NCBI GenBank assembly: GCA_933228675.1
Contig: OW121744.1
Span: forward strand, 101,162,622 to 101,226,621
Length of the DNA: 64,000 nt
From: Stomorhina lunata
Lineage: Eukaryota; Arthropoda; Insecta; Diptera; Rhiniidae
Direction of reading: 5' to 3'
In this document: one piece after another, positions 22,301 to 37,600 of the stretch
How positions within the stretch are numbered: the stretch's first letter is position 1
Layout of the letters: every line of letters starts with the position of its first letter
Translations under genes and position numbers: made by a program
The notes under the pieces: model-generated
What the model saw: only the letters and a program-made list of their open reading frames with translations
Told to the model about the DNA's origin: nothing
Databases searched by the model: none

Positions 22301-25300
22301 GTACGAATTTTGAAAATTTTTTTAGTGATCACAGATTATTGCCCAAATTGCTCTATCTCTGCTAGTTTCCAAGATAATTAAGGTTTTATATTTTCATATA
22401 AAAATTTTCAAAAAATTGAGTTTTAGTACGAATTTTGAAATTTTTTTAAGTGATCACAGATTATTGCCCAAATTGCTCTATCTCTGCTAGTTTCCAAGAT
22501 AATTAAGGTTTTATATTTTCATATAAAAATTTTCAAAAAATTGAGTTTTAGTACGAATTTTGAAAAATTTTGTAGTGATCACAGATTATTGCCCAAATTG
22601 CTCTATCTCTGCTAGTTTCCAAGATAATTAAAGTTTTATATTTTCATATAAAAATTTTCAAAAAATTGGGTTTTAGTTCGAATTTTGAAAATTTTTTTAG
22701 TGATCACAGATTATTGCCCAAATTGCTCTATCTCTGCTAGTTTCCAAGATAATTGAGGTTTTATATTTTCATATAAAAATTTTCAAAAAATTGACTTTTA
22801 GTACGAATTTTGAAAATTTTTTTAGTGATCACAGATTATTGCCCAAATTGCTCTATCTCTGCTAGTTTCCAAGATAATTAAAGTTTTATATTTTCATATA
22901 AAAATTTTCAAAAAATTGAGTTTTAGTTCGAATTTTGAAAATTTTTTTAGTGATCACTGATTATTGCCCAAATTGCTCTATCTCTGCTAGTTTCCAAGAT
23001 AATTAAGGTTTTATATTTTCATATAAAAATTTTCAAAAAATTGAGTTTAAGTACGAATTTTGAAAATTTTTTTAGTGATCACAGATTATTGCCCAAATTG
23101 CTCTATCTCTGCTAGTTTCCAAGATAATTAAGGTTTTATATTTTCATATAAAAATTTTCAAAAAATTGAGTTTTAGTACGAATTTTGAAAATTTTTTTAG
23201 TGATCACAGATTATTGCCCAAATTGCTCTATCTCTGCTAGTTTCCAAGATAATTAAGGTTTTATATTTTCATATAAAAATTTTCAAAAAATTGAGTTTTA
23301 GTACGAATTTTGAAAATTTTTTTTAGTGATCACGGATTATTGCCCAAATTGCTCTATCTCTGCTAGTTTCCAAGATAATTAAGGTTTTATATTTTCATAT
23401 AAAAATTTTCAAAAAATTGAGTTTTAGTTCGAATTTTGAAAATTTTTTTTAGTGATCACAGATTATTGCCCAAATTGCTCTATCTCTGCTAGTTTCCAAG
23501 ATAATTAAGGTTTTATATTTTCATATAAAAATTCTCAAAAAATTGAGTTTTAGTACGAATTTTGAAAATTTTTTTAGTGATCACAGATTATTGCCCAAAT
23601 TGCTCTATCTCTGCTAGTTTCCAAGATAATTAAGGTTTTATATTTTCATATAAAAATTCTCAAAAAATTGAGTTTTAGTACGAATTTTGAAAATTTTTTT
23701 AGTGATCACAGATTATTGCCCAAATTGCTCTATCTCTGCTAGTTTCCAAGATAATTGAGGTTTTATATTTTCATATAAAAATTTTCAAAAAATTGAGTTT
23801 TAGTACGAATTTTGAAAATTTTTTTAGTGATCACAGATTATTGCCCAAATTGCTCTATCTCTGCTAGTTTCCAAGATAATTAAAGTTTTATATTTTCATA
23901 TAAAAATTTTCAAAAAATTGAGTTTTAGTTCGAATTTTGAAAATTTTTTTAGTGATCACAGATTTTTGCCCAAATTGCTCTATCTCTGCTAGTTTCCAAG
24001 ATAATTAAGGTTTTATATTTTCATATAAAAATTTTCAAAAAATTGAGTTTTAGTACGAATTTTGAAAAATTTTTTAGTGATCACAGATTATTGCCCAAAT
24101 TGCTCTATCTCTGCTAGTTTCCAAGATAATTAAGGTTTTATATTTTCATATAAAAATTTTCAAAAAATTGAGTTTTAGTACGAATTTTGAAAATTTTTTT
24201 AGTGATCACAGATTATTGCCCAAATTGCTCTATCTCTGCTAGTTTCCAAGACAATTAAGGTTTTATATTTTCATATAAAAATTTTCAAAAAATTGACTTT
24301 TAGTACGAATTTTGAAAATTTTTTTAGTGATCACAGATTATTGCCCAAATTGCTCTATCTCTGCTAGTTTCCAAGATAATTAAGGTTTAATATTTTCATA
24401 TAAAAATTTTCAAAGAATTGAGTTTTAGTACGAATTTTGAAAATTTTTTTAGTGATCACAGATTATTGCCCAAATTGCTCTATCTCTGCTAGTTTCCAAG
24501 ATAATTAAGGTTTTATATTTTCATATAAAAATTTTCAAAAAATTGAGTTTTAGTACGAATTTTGAAATTTTTTTAAGTGATCACAGATTATTGCCCAAAT
24601 TGCTCTATCTCTGCTAGTTTCCAAGATAATTAAGGTTTTATATTTTCATATAAAAATTTTCAAAAAATTGAGTTTTAGTACGAATTTTGAAAAATTTTGT
24701 AGTGATCACAGATTATTGCCCAAATTGCTCTATCTCTGCTAGTTTCCAAGATAATTAAAGTTTTATATTTTCATATAAAAATTTTCAAAAAATTGAGTTT
24801 TAGTTCGAATTTTGAAAATTTTTTTAGTGATCACAGATTATTGCCCAAATTGCTCTATCTCTGCTAGTTTCCAAGATAATTGAGGTTTTATATTTTCATA
24901 TAAAAATTTTCAAAAAATTGAGTTTTAGTACGAATTTTGAAAATTTTTTTAGTGATCACAGATTATTGCCCAAATTGCTCTATCTCTGCTAGTTTCCAAG
25001 ATAATTAAAGTTTTATATTTTCATATAAAAATTTTCAAAAAATTGAGTTTTAGTTCGAATTTTGAAAATTTTTTTAGTGATCACTGATTATTGCCCAAAT
25101 TGCTCTATCTCTGCTAGTTTCCAAGATAATTAAGGTTTTATATTTTCATATAAAAATTTTCAAAAAATTGAGTTTAAGTACGAATTTGAAAATTTTTTTA
25201 GTGATCACAGATTATTGCCCAAACTATCTCTGCTAGTTTCCAAGATAAATTAGGTTTTATATTTTCATATAAAAATTTTCAAAAAATTGAGTTTTAGTAC

Positions 25301-28300
25301 GAATTTTGAAAATTTTTTTAGTGATCACAGATTATTGCCCAAATTGCTCTATCTCTGCTAGTTTCCAAGATAATTAAGGTTTTATATTTTCATATAAAAA
25401 TTTTCAAAAAATTGAGTTTTAGTACGAATTTTGAAAATTTTTTTAGTGATCACGGATTATTGCCCAAATTGCTCTATCTCTGCTAGTTTCCAAGATAATT
25501 AAGGTTTTATATTTTCATATAAAAATTTTGAAAAAATTGAGTTTTAGTACGAATTTTGAAAATTTTTTTAGTGATCACAGATTATTGCCCAAATTGCTCT
25601 ATCTCTGCTAGTTTCCAAGATAATTAAGGTTTTATATTTTCATATAAAAATTTTCAAAAAATTGAGTTTTAGTACGAATTTTGAAAATTTTTTTTAGTGA
25701 TCACGGATTATTGCCCAAATTGCTCTATCTCTGCTAGTTTCCAAGATAATTAAGGTTTTATATTTTCATATAAAATTTTCAAAAAATTGAGTTTTAGTAC
25801 GAATTTTGAAAATTTTTTTAGTGATCACAGATTATTGCCCAAATTGCTCTATCTCTGCTAGCTTCCAAGATATTTAAGGTTTTATATTTTCATATAAAAA
25901 TTTTCAAAAAAATTGAGTTTTAGTACGAATTTGAAAATTTTTTTTGTGATCATGGATTATTGCCCAAATTGCTCTATCTCTGCTAGTTTCCAAGATAAAT
26001 TAGGTTTTATATTTTCATATAAAAATTTTCAAAAAATTGAGTTTTAGTACGAATTTTGAAAATTTTTTTAGTGATCACAGATTATTGCCCAAATTGCTCT
26101 ATCTCTGCTAGTTTCCAAGATAATTAAGGTTTTATATTTTCATATAAAAATTTTCAAAAAATTGAGTTTTAGTACGAATTTTGAAAATTTTTTTAGTGAT
26201 CACAGATTATTGCCCAAATTGCTCTATCTCTGCTAGTTTCCAAGATAATTAAGGTTTTACATTTTCATATAAAAATTTTCAAAAATTGAGTTTTAGTTCG
26301 AATTTTGAATTTTTTTTAGTGATCACAGATTATTGCCCAAATTGCTCTATCTCTGCTAGTTTCCAAGATAATTAAGGTTTTATATTTTCATATAAAAATT
26401 TTCAAAAAAATTGAGTTTTAGTTCGAATTTTGAATTTTTTTTAGTGATCACAGGTTATTGCCCAAATTGCTCTATCTCTGCTAGTTTCCAAGATAATTAA
26501 GGTTTTATATTTTCATATAAAAATTTTCAAAAAATTGAGTTTTAGTTCGAATTTTGAATTTTTTTTAGTGATCACAGGTTATTGCCCAAATTGCTCTATC
26601 TCTGCTAGTTTCCAAGATAATTAAGGTTTTATATTTTCATATAAAAATTTTCAAAAAATTGAGTTTTAGTACGAATTTTGAAAATTTTTTTAGTGATCAC
26701 AGATTATTGCCCAAATTGCTCTATCTCTGCTAGTTTCCAAGATAATTAAGGTTTTATATTTTCATATAAAAATTTTCAAAAAAATTGAGTTTTAGTTCGA
26801 ATTTTAAAAATTTTTTAGTGATCACAGATTATTGCCCAAATTGCTCTATCTCTGCTAGTTTCCAAGATAATTAAGGTTTTATATTTTCATATAAAAATTT
26901 TCAAAAAATTGAGTTTTAGTACGAATTTTGAAAATTTTTTTAGTGATCACAGATTATTGCCCAAATTGCTCTATCTCTGCTAGTTTCCAAGATAATTAAG
27001 GTTTTACATTTTCATATAAAAATTTTCAAAAAATTGAGTTTTAGTTCGAATTTTGAATTTTTTTTAGTGATCACAGATTATTGCCCAAATTGCTCTATCT
27101 CTGCTAGTTTCCAAGATAATTAAGGTTTTATATTTTCATATAAAAATTTTCAAAAAATTGAGTTTTAGTTCGAATTTTGAATTTTTTTTAGTGATCACAG
27201 GTTATTGCCCAAATTGCTCTATCTCTGCTAGTTTCCAAGATAATTAAGGTTTTATATTTTCATATAAAAATTTTCAAAAAATTGAGTTTTAGTTCGAATT
27301 TTGAATTTTTTTTAGTGATCACAGGTTATTGCCCAAATTGCTCTATCTCTGCTAGTTTCCAAGATAATTAAGGTTTTATATTTTCATATAAAAATTTTCA
27401 AAAAATTGAGTTTTAGTACGAATTTTGAAAATTTTTTTAGTGATCACAGATTATTGCCCAAATTGCTCTATCTCTGATAGTTTCCAAGATATTTAAGGTT
27501 TTATATTTTCATATAAAAATTTTCAAAAAATTGAGTTTTAGTACGAATTTTGAAAATTTTTTTAGTGATCACAGATTATTGCCCAAATTGCTCTATCTCT
27601 GCTAGTTTCCAAGATAATTAAGGTTTTATATTTTCATATAAAAATTTTCAAAAAATTGAGTTTTAGTACGAATTTTGAAAATTTTTTAGTGATCACAGAT
27701 TATTGCCCAAATTGCTCTATCTCTGCTAGTTTCCAAGATAATTAAGGTTTTATATTTTCATATAAAAATTTTCAAAAAATTGAGTTTTAGTACGAATTTT
27801 GAAAATTTTTTTAGTGATCACAGATTATTGCCCAAATTGCTCTATCTCTGCTAGTTTCCAAGATAATTAAGGTTTTATATTTTCATATAAAAATTTTTAA
27901 AAAAATTGAATTTTAGTACGAATTTTGAAAATTTTTTTAGTGATCACAGATTATTGCCCAAATTGCTCTATCTCTGCTAGTTTCCAAGATAATTAAGGTT
28001 TTATATTTTCATATAAAAATTTTCAAAAAATTGAGTTTTAGTACGAATTTTGAAAATTATTTTAGTGATCACAGATTATTGCCCAAATTGCTCTATCTCT
28101 GCTAGTTTCCAAGATAATTAAGGTTTTATATTTTCATATAAAAATTTTCAAAAAATTGAGTTTTAGTACGAATTTTGAAAATTTTTTTAGTGATCACAGA
28201 TTATTGCCCAAATTGCTCTATCTCTGCTAGTTTCCAAGATAATTAAGGTTTTATATTTTCATATAAAAATTTTCAAAAAATTGAGTTTTAGTACGAATTT

Positions 28301-28621
28301 TGAAAATTATTTTAGTGATCACAGATTATTGCCCAAATTGCTCTATCTCTGCTAGTTTCCAAGATAATTAAGGTTTTATATTTTCATATAAAAATTTTCA
28401 AAAAATTGAGTTTTAGCACGAATTTTGAAAATTTTTTTAGTGATCACAGATTATTGCCCAAATTGCTCTATCTCTGCTAGTTTCCAAGATAATTAAGGTT
28501 TTATATTTTCATATAAAAATTTTCAAAAAATTGAGTTTTAGTACGAATTTTGAAAATTTTTTTAGTGATCACAGATTATTGCCCAAATTGCTCTATCTCT
28601 GCTAGTTTCCAAGATAATTAA

Positions 28622-31620
28622 GGTTCTATATTTTCATATAAAAATTTTCAAAAAATTGAGTTTTAGTACGAATTTTGAAAATTTTTTTAGTGATCACAGA
28701 TTATTGCCCAAATTGCTCTATCTCTGCTAGTTTCCAAAGTAATTAAGGTTTTATATTTTCATATAAAAATTTTCAAAAAATTGAGTTTTAGTACGAATTT
28801 TGAAAATTTTTTTAGTGATCACAGATTATTACCCAAATTGCTCTATCTCTGCTAGTTTCCAAGATAATTAAGGTTTTATATTTTCATATAAAAATTTTCA
28901 AAAAATTGAGTTTTAGTACGAATTTTTAAAATTTTTTTAGTGATCACAGATTATTGCCCAAATTGCTCTATCTCTGCTAGTTTCCAAGATAATTAAGGTT
29001 TTATATTTTCATATAAAAATTTTCAAAAAATTGAGTTTTAGTACGAATTTTGAAAATTTTTTTAGTGATCACAGATTATTGCCCAAATTGCTCTATCTCT
29101 GCTAGTTTCCAAGTAATTAAGGTTTTATATTTTCATATAAAAATTTTCAAAAAATTGAGTTTTAGTACGAATTTTGAAAATTTTTTTAGTGATCACAGAT
29201 TATTGCCCAAATTGCTCTATCTCTGCTAGTTTCCAAGATAATTAAGGTTTTTTATTTTCATATAAAAATTTTCAAAAAATTGAGTTTTAGTACGAATTTT
29301 GAAAATTTTTTTAGTGATCACAGATTATTGCCCAAATTGCTCTATCTCTGCTAGTTTCCAAGATAATTAAGGTTTTATATTTTCATATAAAAATTTTCAA
29401 AAAATTGAGTTTTAGTACGAATTTTGAAAATTTTTTTAGTGATCACAGATTATTGCCCAAATTGCTCTATCTCTGCTAGTTTCCAAAGTAATTAAGGTTT
29501 TATATTTTCATATAAAAATTTTCAAAAAATTGAGTTTTAGTACGAATTTTGAAAATTTTTTTAGTGATCACAGATTATTGCCCAAATTGCTCTATCTCTG
29601 CTAGTTTCCAAGATAATTAAGGTTTTATATTTTCATATAAAAATTTTCAAAAAATTGAGTTTTAGTACGAATTTTAAAAATTTTTTTAGTGATCACAGAT
29701 TATTGCCCAAATTGCTCTATCTCTGCTAGTTTCCAAAGTAATTAAGGTTTTATATTTTCATATAAAAATTTTCAAAAAATTGAGTTTTAGTACGAATTTT
29801 GAAAATTTTTTTAGTGATCACAGATTATTGCCCAAATTGCTCTATCTCTGCTAGTTTCCAAGATAATTAAGGTTTTATATTTTCATATAAAAATTTTCAA
29901 AAAATTGAGTTTTAGTACGAATTTTGAAAATTATTTTAGTGATCACAGATTATTGCCCAAATTGCTCTATCTCTGCTAGTTTCCAAGATAATTAAGGTTT
30001 TATATTTTCATATAAAAATTTTCAAAAAATTGAGTTTTAGTACGAATTTTGAAAATTTTTTTAGTGATCACAGATTATTGCCCAAATTGCTCTATCTCTG
30101 CTAGTTTCCAAGATAATTAAGGTTCTATATTTTCATATAAAAATTTTCAAAAAATTGAGTTTTAGTACGAATTTTGAAAATTTTTTTAGTGATCACAGAT
30201 TATTGCCCAAATTGCTCTATCTCTGCTAGTTTCCAAAGTAATTAAGGTTTTATATTTTCATATAAAAATTTTCAAAAAATTGAGTTTTAGTACGAATTTT
30301 GAAAATTTTTTTAGTGATCACAGATTATTACCCAAATTGCTCTATCTCTGCTAGTTTCCAAGATAATTAAGGTTTTATATTTTCATATAAAAATTTTCAA
30401 AAAATTGAGTTTTAGTACGAATTTTTAAAATTTTTTTAGTGATCACAGATTATTGCCCAAATTGCTCTATCTCTGCTAGTTTCCAAGATAATTAAGGTTT
30501 TATATTTTCATATAAAAATTTTCAAAAAATTGAGTTTTAGTACGAATTTTGAAAATTTTTTTAGTGATCACAGATTATTGCCCAAATTGCTCTATCTCTG
30601 CTAGTTTCCAAGATAATTAAGGTTTTATATTTTCATATAAAAATTTTCAAAAAATTGAGTTTTAGTACGAATTTTGAAAATTTTTTTAGTGATCACAGAT
30701 TATTGCCCAAATTGCTCTATCTCTGCTAGTTTCCAAGATAATTAAGGTTTTTTATTTTCATATAAAAATTTTCAAAAAATTGAGTTTTAGTACGAATTTT
30801 GAAAATTTTTTTAGTGATCACAGATTATTGCCCAAATTGCTCTATCTCTGCTAGTTTCCAAGATAATTAAGGTTTTATATTTTCATATAAAAATTTTCAA
30901 AAAATTGAGTTTTAGTACGAATTTTGAAAATTTTTTTAGTGATCACAGATTATTGCCCAAATTGCTCTATCTCTGCTAGTTTCCAAAGTAATTAAGGTTT
31001 TATATTTTCATATAAAAATTTTCAAAAAATTGAGTTTTAGTACGAATTTTGAAAATTTTTTTAGTGATCACAGATTATTGCCCAAATTGCTCTATCTCTG
31101 CTAGTTTCCAAGATAATTAAGGTTTTATATTTTCATATAAAAATTTTCAAAAAATTGAGTTTTAGTACGAATTTTAAAAATTTTTTTAGTGATCACAGAT
31201 TATTGCCCAAATTGCTCTATCTCTGCTAGTTTCCAAAGTAATTAAGGTTTTATATTTTCATATAAAAATTTTCAAAAAATTGAGTTTTAGTACGAATTTT
31301 GAAAATTTTTTTAGTGATCACAGATTATTGCCCAAATTGCTCTATCTCTGCTAGTTTCCAAGATAATTAAGGTTTTATATTTTCATATAAAAATTTTCAA
31401 AAAATTGAGTTTTAGTACGAATTTTGAAAATTATTTTAGTGATCACAGATTATTGCCCAAATTGCTCTATCTCTGCTAGTTTCCAAGATAATTAAGGTTT
31501 TATATTTTCATATAAAAATTTTCAAAAAATTGAGTTTTAGTACGAATTTTGAAAATTTTTTTAGTGATCACAGATTATTGCCCAAATTGCTCTATCTCTG
31601 CTAGTTTCCAAAGTAATTAA
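28622..31620. repeat. 12-monomer higher-order repeat (2 x 1500 bp) within the satellite
   Basis: Shared variants are offset by 1499-1500 bases: ggttctata 28622/30121, attacccaaa 28829/30328, attttaaaaatt 29670/31170, ccaaagta near 29734/31234. The one-base change in offset comes from a single A deletion near 29114 in the first block. It is a recent direct duplication of 12 monomers. Confidence 0.9.
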
Positions 31621-34600
31621 GGTTTTATATTTTCATATAAAAATTTTCAAAAAATTGAGTTTTAGTACGAATTTTGAAAATTTTTTTAGTGATCACAGAT
31701 TATTGCCCAAATTGCTCTATCTCTGCTAGTTTCCAAGATAATTAAGGTTTTATATTTTCATATAAAAATTTTCAAAAAATTGAGTTTTAGTACGAATTTT
31801 GAAAATTTTTTTAGTGATCACAGATTATTGCCCAAATTGCTCTATCTCTGCTAGTTTCCAAGATAATTAAGGTTTTATATTTTCATATAAAAATTTTCAA
31901 AAAATTGAGTTTTAGTACGAATTTTGAAAATTTTTTTAGTGATCACAGATTATTGCCCAAATTGCTCTATCTCTGCTAGTTTCCAAGATAATTAAGGTTT
32001 TATATTTTCATATAAAAATTTTCAAAAAATTGAGTTTTAGTACGAATTTTGAAAATTATTTTAGTGATCACAGATTATTGCCCAAATTGCTCTATCTCTG
32101 CTAGTTTCCAAGATAATTAAGGTTTTATATTTTCATATACAAATTTTCAAAAAATTGAGTTTTAGTACGAATTTTGAAAATTTTTTTAGTGATCACAGAT
32201 TATTGCCCAAATTGCTCGATCTCTGCTAGTTTCCAAGATAATTAAGGTTTTATATTTTCATATAAAAATTTTCAAAAAAATTGAGTTTTAGTTCGAATTT
32301 TAAAAATTTTTTTAGTGATCACAGATTATTGCCCAAATTGCTCTATCTCTGCTAGTTTCCAAGATAATTAAGGTTTTATATTTTCATATAAAAATTTTCA
32401 AAAAAATTGAGTTTTAGTACGAATTTTGAAAATTTGTTTAGTGATCACAGATTATTGCCCAAATTGCTCTATCTCTGCTAGTTTCCAAGATAATTAAGGT
32501 TTTATATTTTCATATAAAAATTTTCAAAAAATTGATTTTTAGTACGAATTTTGAAAATTTTTTTAGTGATCACAGATTATTGCCCAAATTGCTCTATCTC
32601 TGCTAGTTTCCAAGATAATTAAGGTTTTATATTTTCATATAAAAATTTTCAAAAAATTGAGTTTTAGTACGAATTTTGAAAATTTTTTTTAGTGATCACG
32701 GATTATTGCCCAAATTGCTCTATCTCTGCTAGTTTCCAAGATAATTAAGGTTTTATATTTTCATATAAAAATTTTCAAAAAATTGAGTTTTAGTACGAAT
32801 TTTGAAAATTTTTTTAGTGATCACAGATTATTGCCCAAATTGCTCTATCTCTGCTAGTTTCCAAGATAATTAAGGTTTTATATTTTCATATAAAAATTTT
32901 CAAAAAATTGAGTTTTAGTACGAATTTTGAAAATTTTTTTAGTGATCACAGATTATTGCCCAAATTGCTCTATCTCTGCTAGTTTCCAAGATAATTAAGG
33001 TTTTATATTTTCAAATAAAAATTTTCAAAAAATTGAGTTTTAGTACGAATTTTGAAAATTTTTTTAGCGATCACAGATTATTGCCCAAATTGCATTATCT
33101 CTGCTAGTTTCCAAGATAATTAAGGTTTTATATTTTCATATAAAAATTTTCAAAAAATTGAGTTTTAGTACGAATTTTGAAAATTTTTTTAGTGATCACA
33201 GATTATTGCCCAAATTGCTCTATCTCTGCTAGTTTCCAAGATAATTAAGGTTTTTTATTTTCATATAAAAATTTTCAAAAAATTGAGTTTTAGTACGAAT
33301 TTTGAAAATTTTTTTAGTGATCACAGATTATTGCCCAAATTGCTCTATCTCTGCTAGTTTCCAAGATAATTAAGGTTTTATATTTTCATATAAAAATTTT
33401 CAAAAAATTGAGTTTTAGTACGAATTTTGAAAATTTTTTTAGTGATCACAGATTATTGCCCAAATTGCTCTATCTCTGCTAGTTTCCAAGATAATTAAGG
33501 TTTTATATTTTCATATAAAAATTTTCAAAAAATTGAGTCTTAGTACGAATTTTGAAAATTTTTTTAGTGATCACAGATTATTGCCCAAATTGCTCTATCT
33601 CTGCTAGTTTCCAAGATAATTAAGGTTTTATATTTTCATATAAAAATTTTCAAAAAATTGAGTTTTAGTACGAATTTTGAAAATTTTTTTTAGTGATCAC
33701 GGATTATTGCCTAAATTGCTCTATCTCTGCTAGTTTCCAAGATAATTAAGGTTTTATATTTTCATATAAAAATTTTCAAAAAATTGAGTTTTAGTACGAA
33801 TTTTGAAAATTTTTTTAGTGATCACAGATTATTGCCCAAATTGCTCTATCTCTGCTAGTTTCCAAGATAATTAAGGTTTTATATTTTCATATAAAAATTT
33901 TCAAAAAATTGAGTTTTAGTACGAATTTTGAAAATTTTTTTAGTGATCACAGATTATTGCCCAAATTGCTCTATCTCTGCTAGTTTCCAAGATAATTAAG
34001 GTTTTATATTTTCAAATAAAAATTTTCAAAAAATTGAGTTTTAGTACGAATTTTGAAAATTTTTTTAGTGATCACAGATTATTGCCCAAATTGCATTATC
34101 TCTGCTAGTTTCCAAGATAATTAAGGTTTTATATTTTCAAATAAAAATTTTCAAAAAATTGAGTTTTAGTACGAATTTTGAAAATTTTTTTAGTGATCAC
34201 AGATTATTGCCCAAATTGCATTATCTCTTCTAGTTTCCAAGATAATTAAGGTTTTATATTTTCAAATAAAAATTTTCAAAAAATTGAGTTTTAGTACGAA
34301 TTTTGAAAATTTTTTTAGTGATCACAGATTATTGCCCAAATTGCTCTATCTCTGCTAGTTTCCAAGATAATTAAGGTTTTATATTTTCATATAAAAATTT
34401 TCAAAAAATTGAGTTTTAGTTCGAATTTTGAAAATTTTTTTAGTGATCACAGATTATTGCCCAAATTGCTCTATCTCTGCTAGTTTCCAAGATAATTAAG
34501 GTTTTATATTTTCACATAAAAATTTTCAAAAAATTGAGTTTTAGTTCGAATTTTGAATTTTTTTTAGTGATCACAGATTATTGCCCAAATTGCTCTATCT

Positions 34601-37600
34601 CTGCTAGTTTCCAAGATAATTAAGGTTTTATATTTTCATATAAAAATTTTCAAAAAATTGAGTTTTAGTTCGAATTTTGAAAATTTTTTTAGTGATCACA
34701 GATTATTGCCCAAATTGCTCTATCTCTGCTAGTTTCCAAGATAATTAAGGTTTTATATTTTCACATAAAAATTTTCAAAAAATTGAGTTTTAGTTCGAAT
34801 TTTGAATTTTTTTTAGTGATCACAGATTATTGCCCAAATTGCTCTATCTCTGCTAGTTTCCAAGATAATTAAGGTTTTATATTTTCATATAAAAATTTTC
34901 AAAAAATTGAGTTTTAGTTCGAATTTTGAAAATTTTTTTAGTGATCACAGATTATTGCCCAAATTGCTCTATCTCTGCTAGTTTCCAAGATAATTAAGGT
35001 TTTATATTTTCATATAAAAATGTTCAAAAAATTGAGTTTTAGTACGAATTTTGAAAATTTTTTTTAGTGATCACGGATTATTGCCCAAATTGCTCTATCT
35101 CTGCTAGTTTCCAAGATAATTAAGGTTTTATATTTTCATATAAAAATTTTCAAAAAATTGAGTTTTAGTACGAATTTTGAAAATTTTTTTAGTGATCACA
35201 GATTATTGCCCAAATTGCTCTATCTCTGCTAGCTTTCAAGATAATTAAGGTTTGATATTTTCATACAAAAATTTTCAAAAAATTGAGTTTTAGTACGAAT
35301 TTTGAAAATTTTTTTAGTGATCACAGATTATTGCCCAAATTGCTCTATCTCTGCTAGTTTCCAAGATAATTAAGGTTTTATATTTTCATATAAAAATTTT
35401 CAAAAAATTGAGTTTTAGTACGAATTTTGAAAATTTTTTTAGTGATCACAGATTATTGCCCAAATTGCTCTATCTCTGCTAGTTTCCAAGATAATTGAGG
35501 TGTTATATTTTCATATAAAAATTTTCAAAAAAATTGAGTTTTAGTACGAATTTTTAAAATTTTTTTAGTGATCACAGATTATTGCCCAAATTGCATTTTC
35601 TCTGCTAGTTTCCAAGATAATTAAGGTTTTATATTTTCAAATAAAAATTTTCAAAAAATTGAGTTTTAGTACGAATTTTGAAAATTTTTTTAGTGATCAC
35701 AGATTATTGCCCAAATTGCATTATCTCTGCTAGTTTCCAAGATAATTAAGGTTTTATATTTTCACATAAAAATTTTCAAAAAATTGAGTTTTAGTTCGAA
35801 TTTTGAATTTTTTTTAGTGATCACAGATTATTGCCCAAATTGCTCTATCTCTGCTAGCTTCCAAGATAATTAAGGTTTGATATTTTCATACAAAAATTTT
35901 CAAAAAATTGAGTTTTAGTACGAATTTTGAAAATTTTTTTAGTGATCACAGATTATTGCCCAAATTGCTCTATCTCTGCTAGTTTCCAAGATAATTAAGG
36001 TTTTATATTTTCATATAAAAATTTTCAAAAATTGAGTTTTAGTACGAATTTTGAAAATTTTTTTAGTGATCACAGATTATTGCCCAAATTGCTCTATCTC
36101 TGCTAGTTTCCAAGATAATTAAGGTTTTATATTTTCATATAAAAATTTTCAAAAAATTGAGTTTTAGTTCGAATTTTGAAAATTTTTTTAGTGATCACAG
36201 ATTATTGCCCAAATTGCTCTATCTCTGCTAGTTTCCAAGATAATTAAGGTTTTATATTTTCATATAAAAATTTTCAAAAAATTGAGTTTTAGTACGAATT
36301 TTGAAAATTTTTTTAGTGATCACAGATTATTGCCCAAATTGCTCTATCTCTGCTAGTTTCCAAGATAATTAAGGTTTTATATTTTCATATAAAAATTTTC
36401 AAAAAAATTGAGTTTTAGTTCGAATTTTAAAAATTTTTTTAGTGATCACAGATTATTGCCCAAATTGCTCTATCTCTGCTAGTTTCCAAGATAATTAAGG
36501 TTTTATATTTTCATATAAAAATTTTCAAAAAAATGAGTTTTAGTTCGAATTTTGAAAATTTTTTAGTGATCACAGATTATTGCCCAAATTGCTCTATCTC
36601 TGCTGGTTTCCAAGATAGTTAAGGTTTTATATTTTCACATAAAAATTTTCAAAAAATTGAGTTTTAGTTCGAATTTTGAATTTTTTTAGTGATCACAGAT
36701 TATTGCCCAAATTGCTCTATCTCTGCTAGTTTCCAAGATAATTAAGGTTTTATATTTTCATATAAAAATTTTCAAAAAATTGAGTTTTAGTACGAATTTT
36801 GAAAATTTTTTTAGTGATCACAGATTATTGCCCAAATTGCTCTATCTCTGCTAGTTTCCAAGATAATTAAGGTTTTATATTTTCATATAAAAATTTTCAA
36901 AAATTGAGTTTTAGTTCGAATTTTGAATTTTTTTTAGTGATCACAGGTTATTGCCCGAATTGCTCTATCTCTGCTAGTTTCCAAGATAATTAAGGTTTTA
37001 TATTTTCATATAAAAATTTAAAAAAAATTGAGTTTTAGTACGAATTTTGAAAATTTTTTTAGTGATCACAGATTATTGCCCAAATTGCTCTATCTCTGCT
37101 AGTTTCCAAGATAATTAAGGTTTTATATTTTCATATAAAAATTTTCAAAAAATTGAGTTTTAGTACGAATTTTGAAAATTTTTTTAGTGATCACAGATTA
37201 TTGCCCAAATTGCTCTATCTCTGCTAGTTTCCAAGATAATTAAGGTTTTATATTTTCATATAAAAATTTTCAAAAAATTGAGTTTTAGTACGAATTTTGA
37301 AAATTTTTTTAGTGATCACAGATTATTGCCCAAATTGCTCTATCTCTGCTAGTTTCCAAGATAATTAAGGTTTTATATTTTCATATACAAATTTTCAAAA
37401 AATTGAGTTTTAGTACGAATTTTGAAAATTTTTTTAGTGATCACAGATTATTGCCCAAATTGCTCTATCTCTGCTAGTTTCCAAGATAATTAAGGTTTTA
37501 TATTTTCATATAAAAATTTTCAAAAAATTGAGTTTTAATACGAATTTTGAAAATTTTTTTAGTGATCACAGATTATTGCCCAAATTGCTCTATCTCTGCT

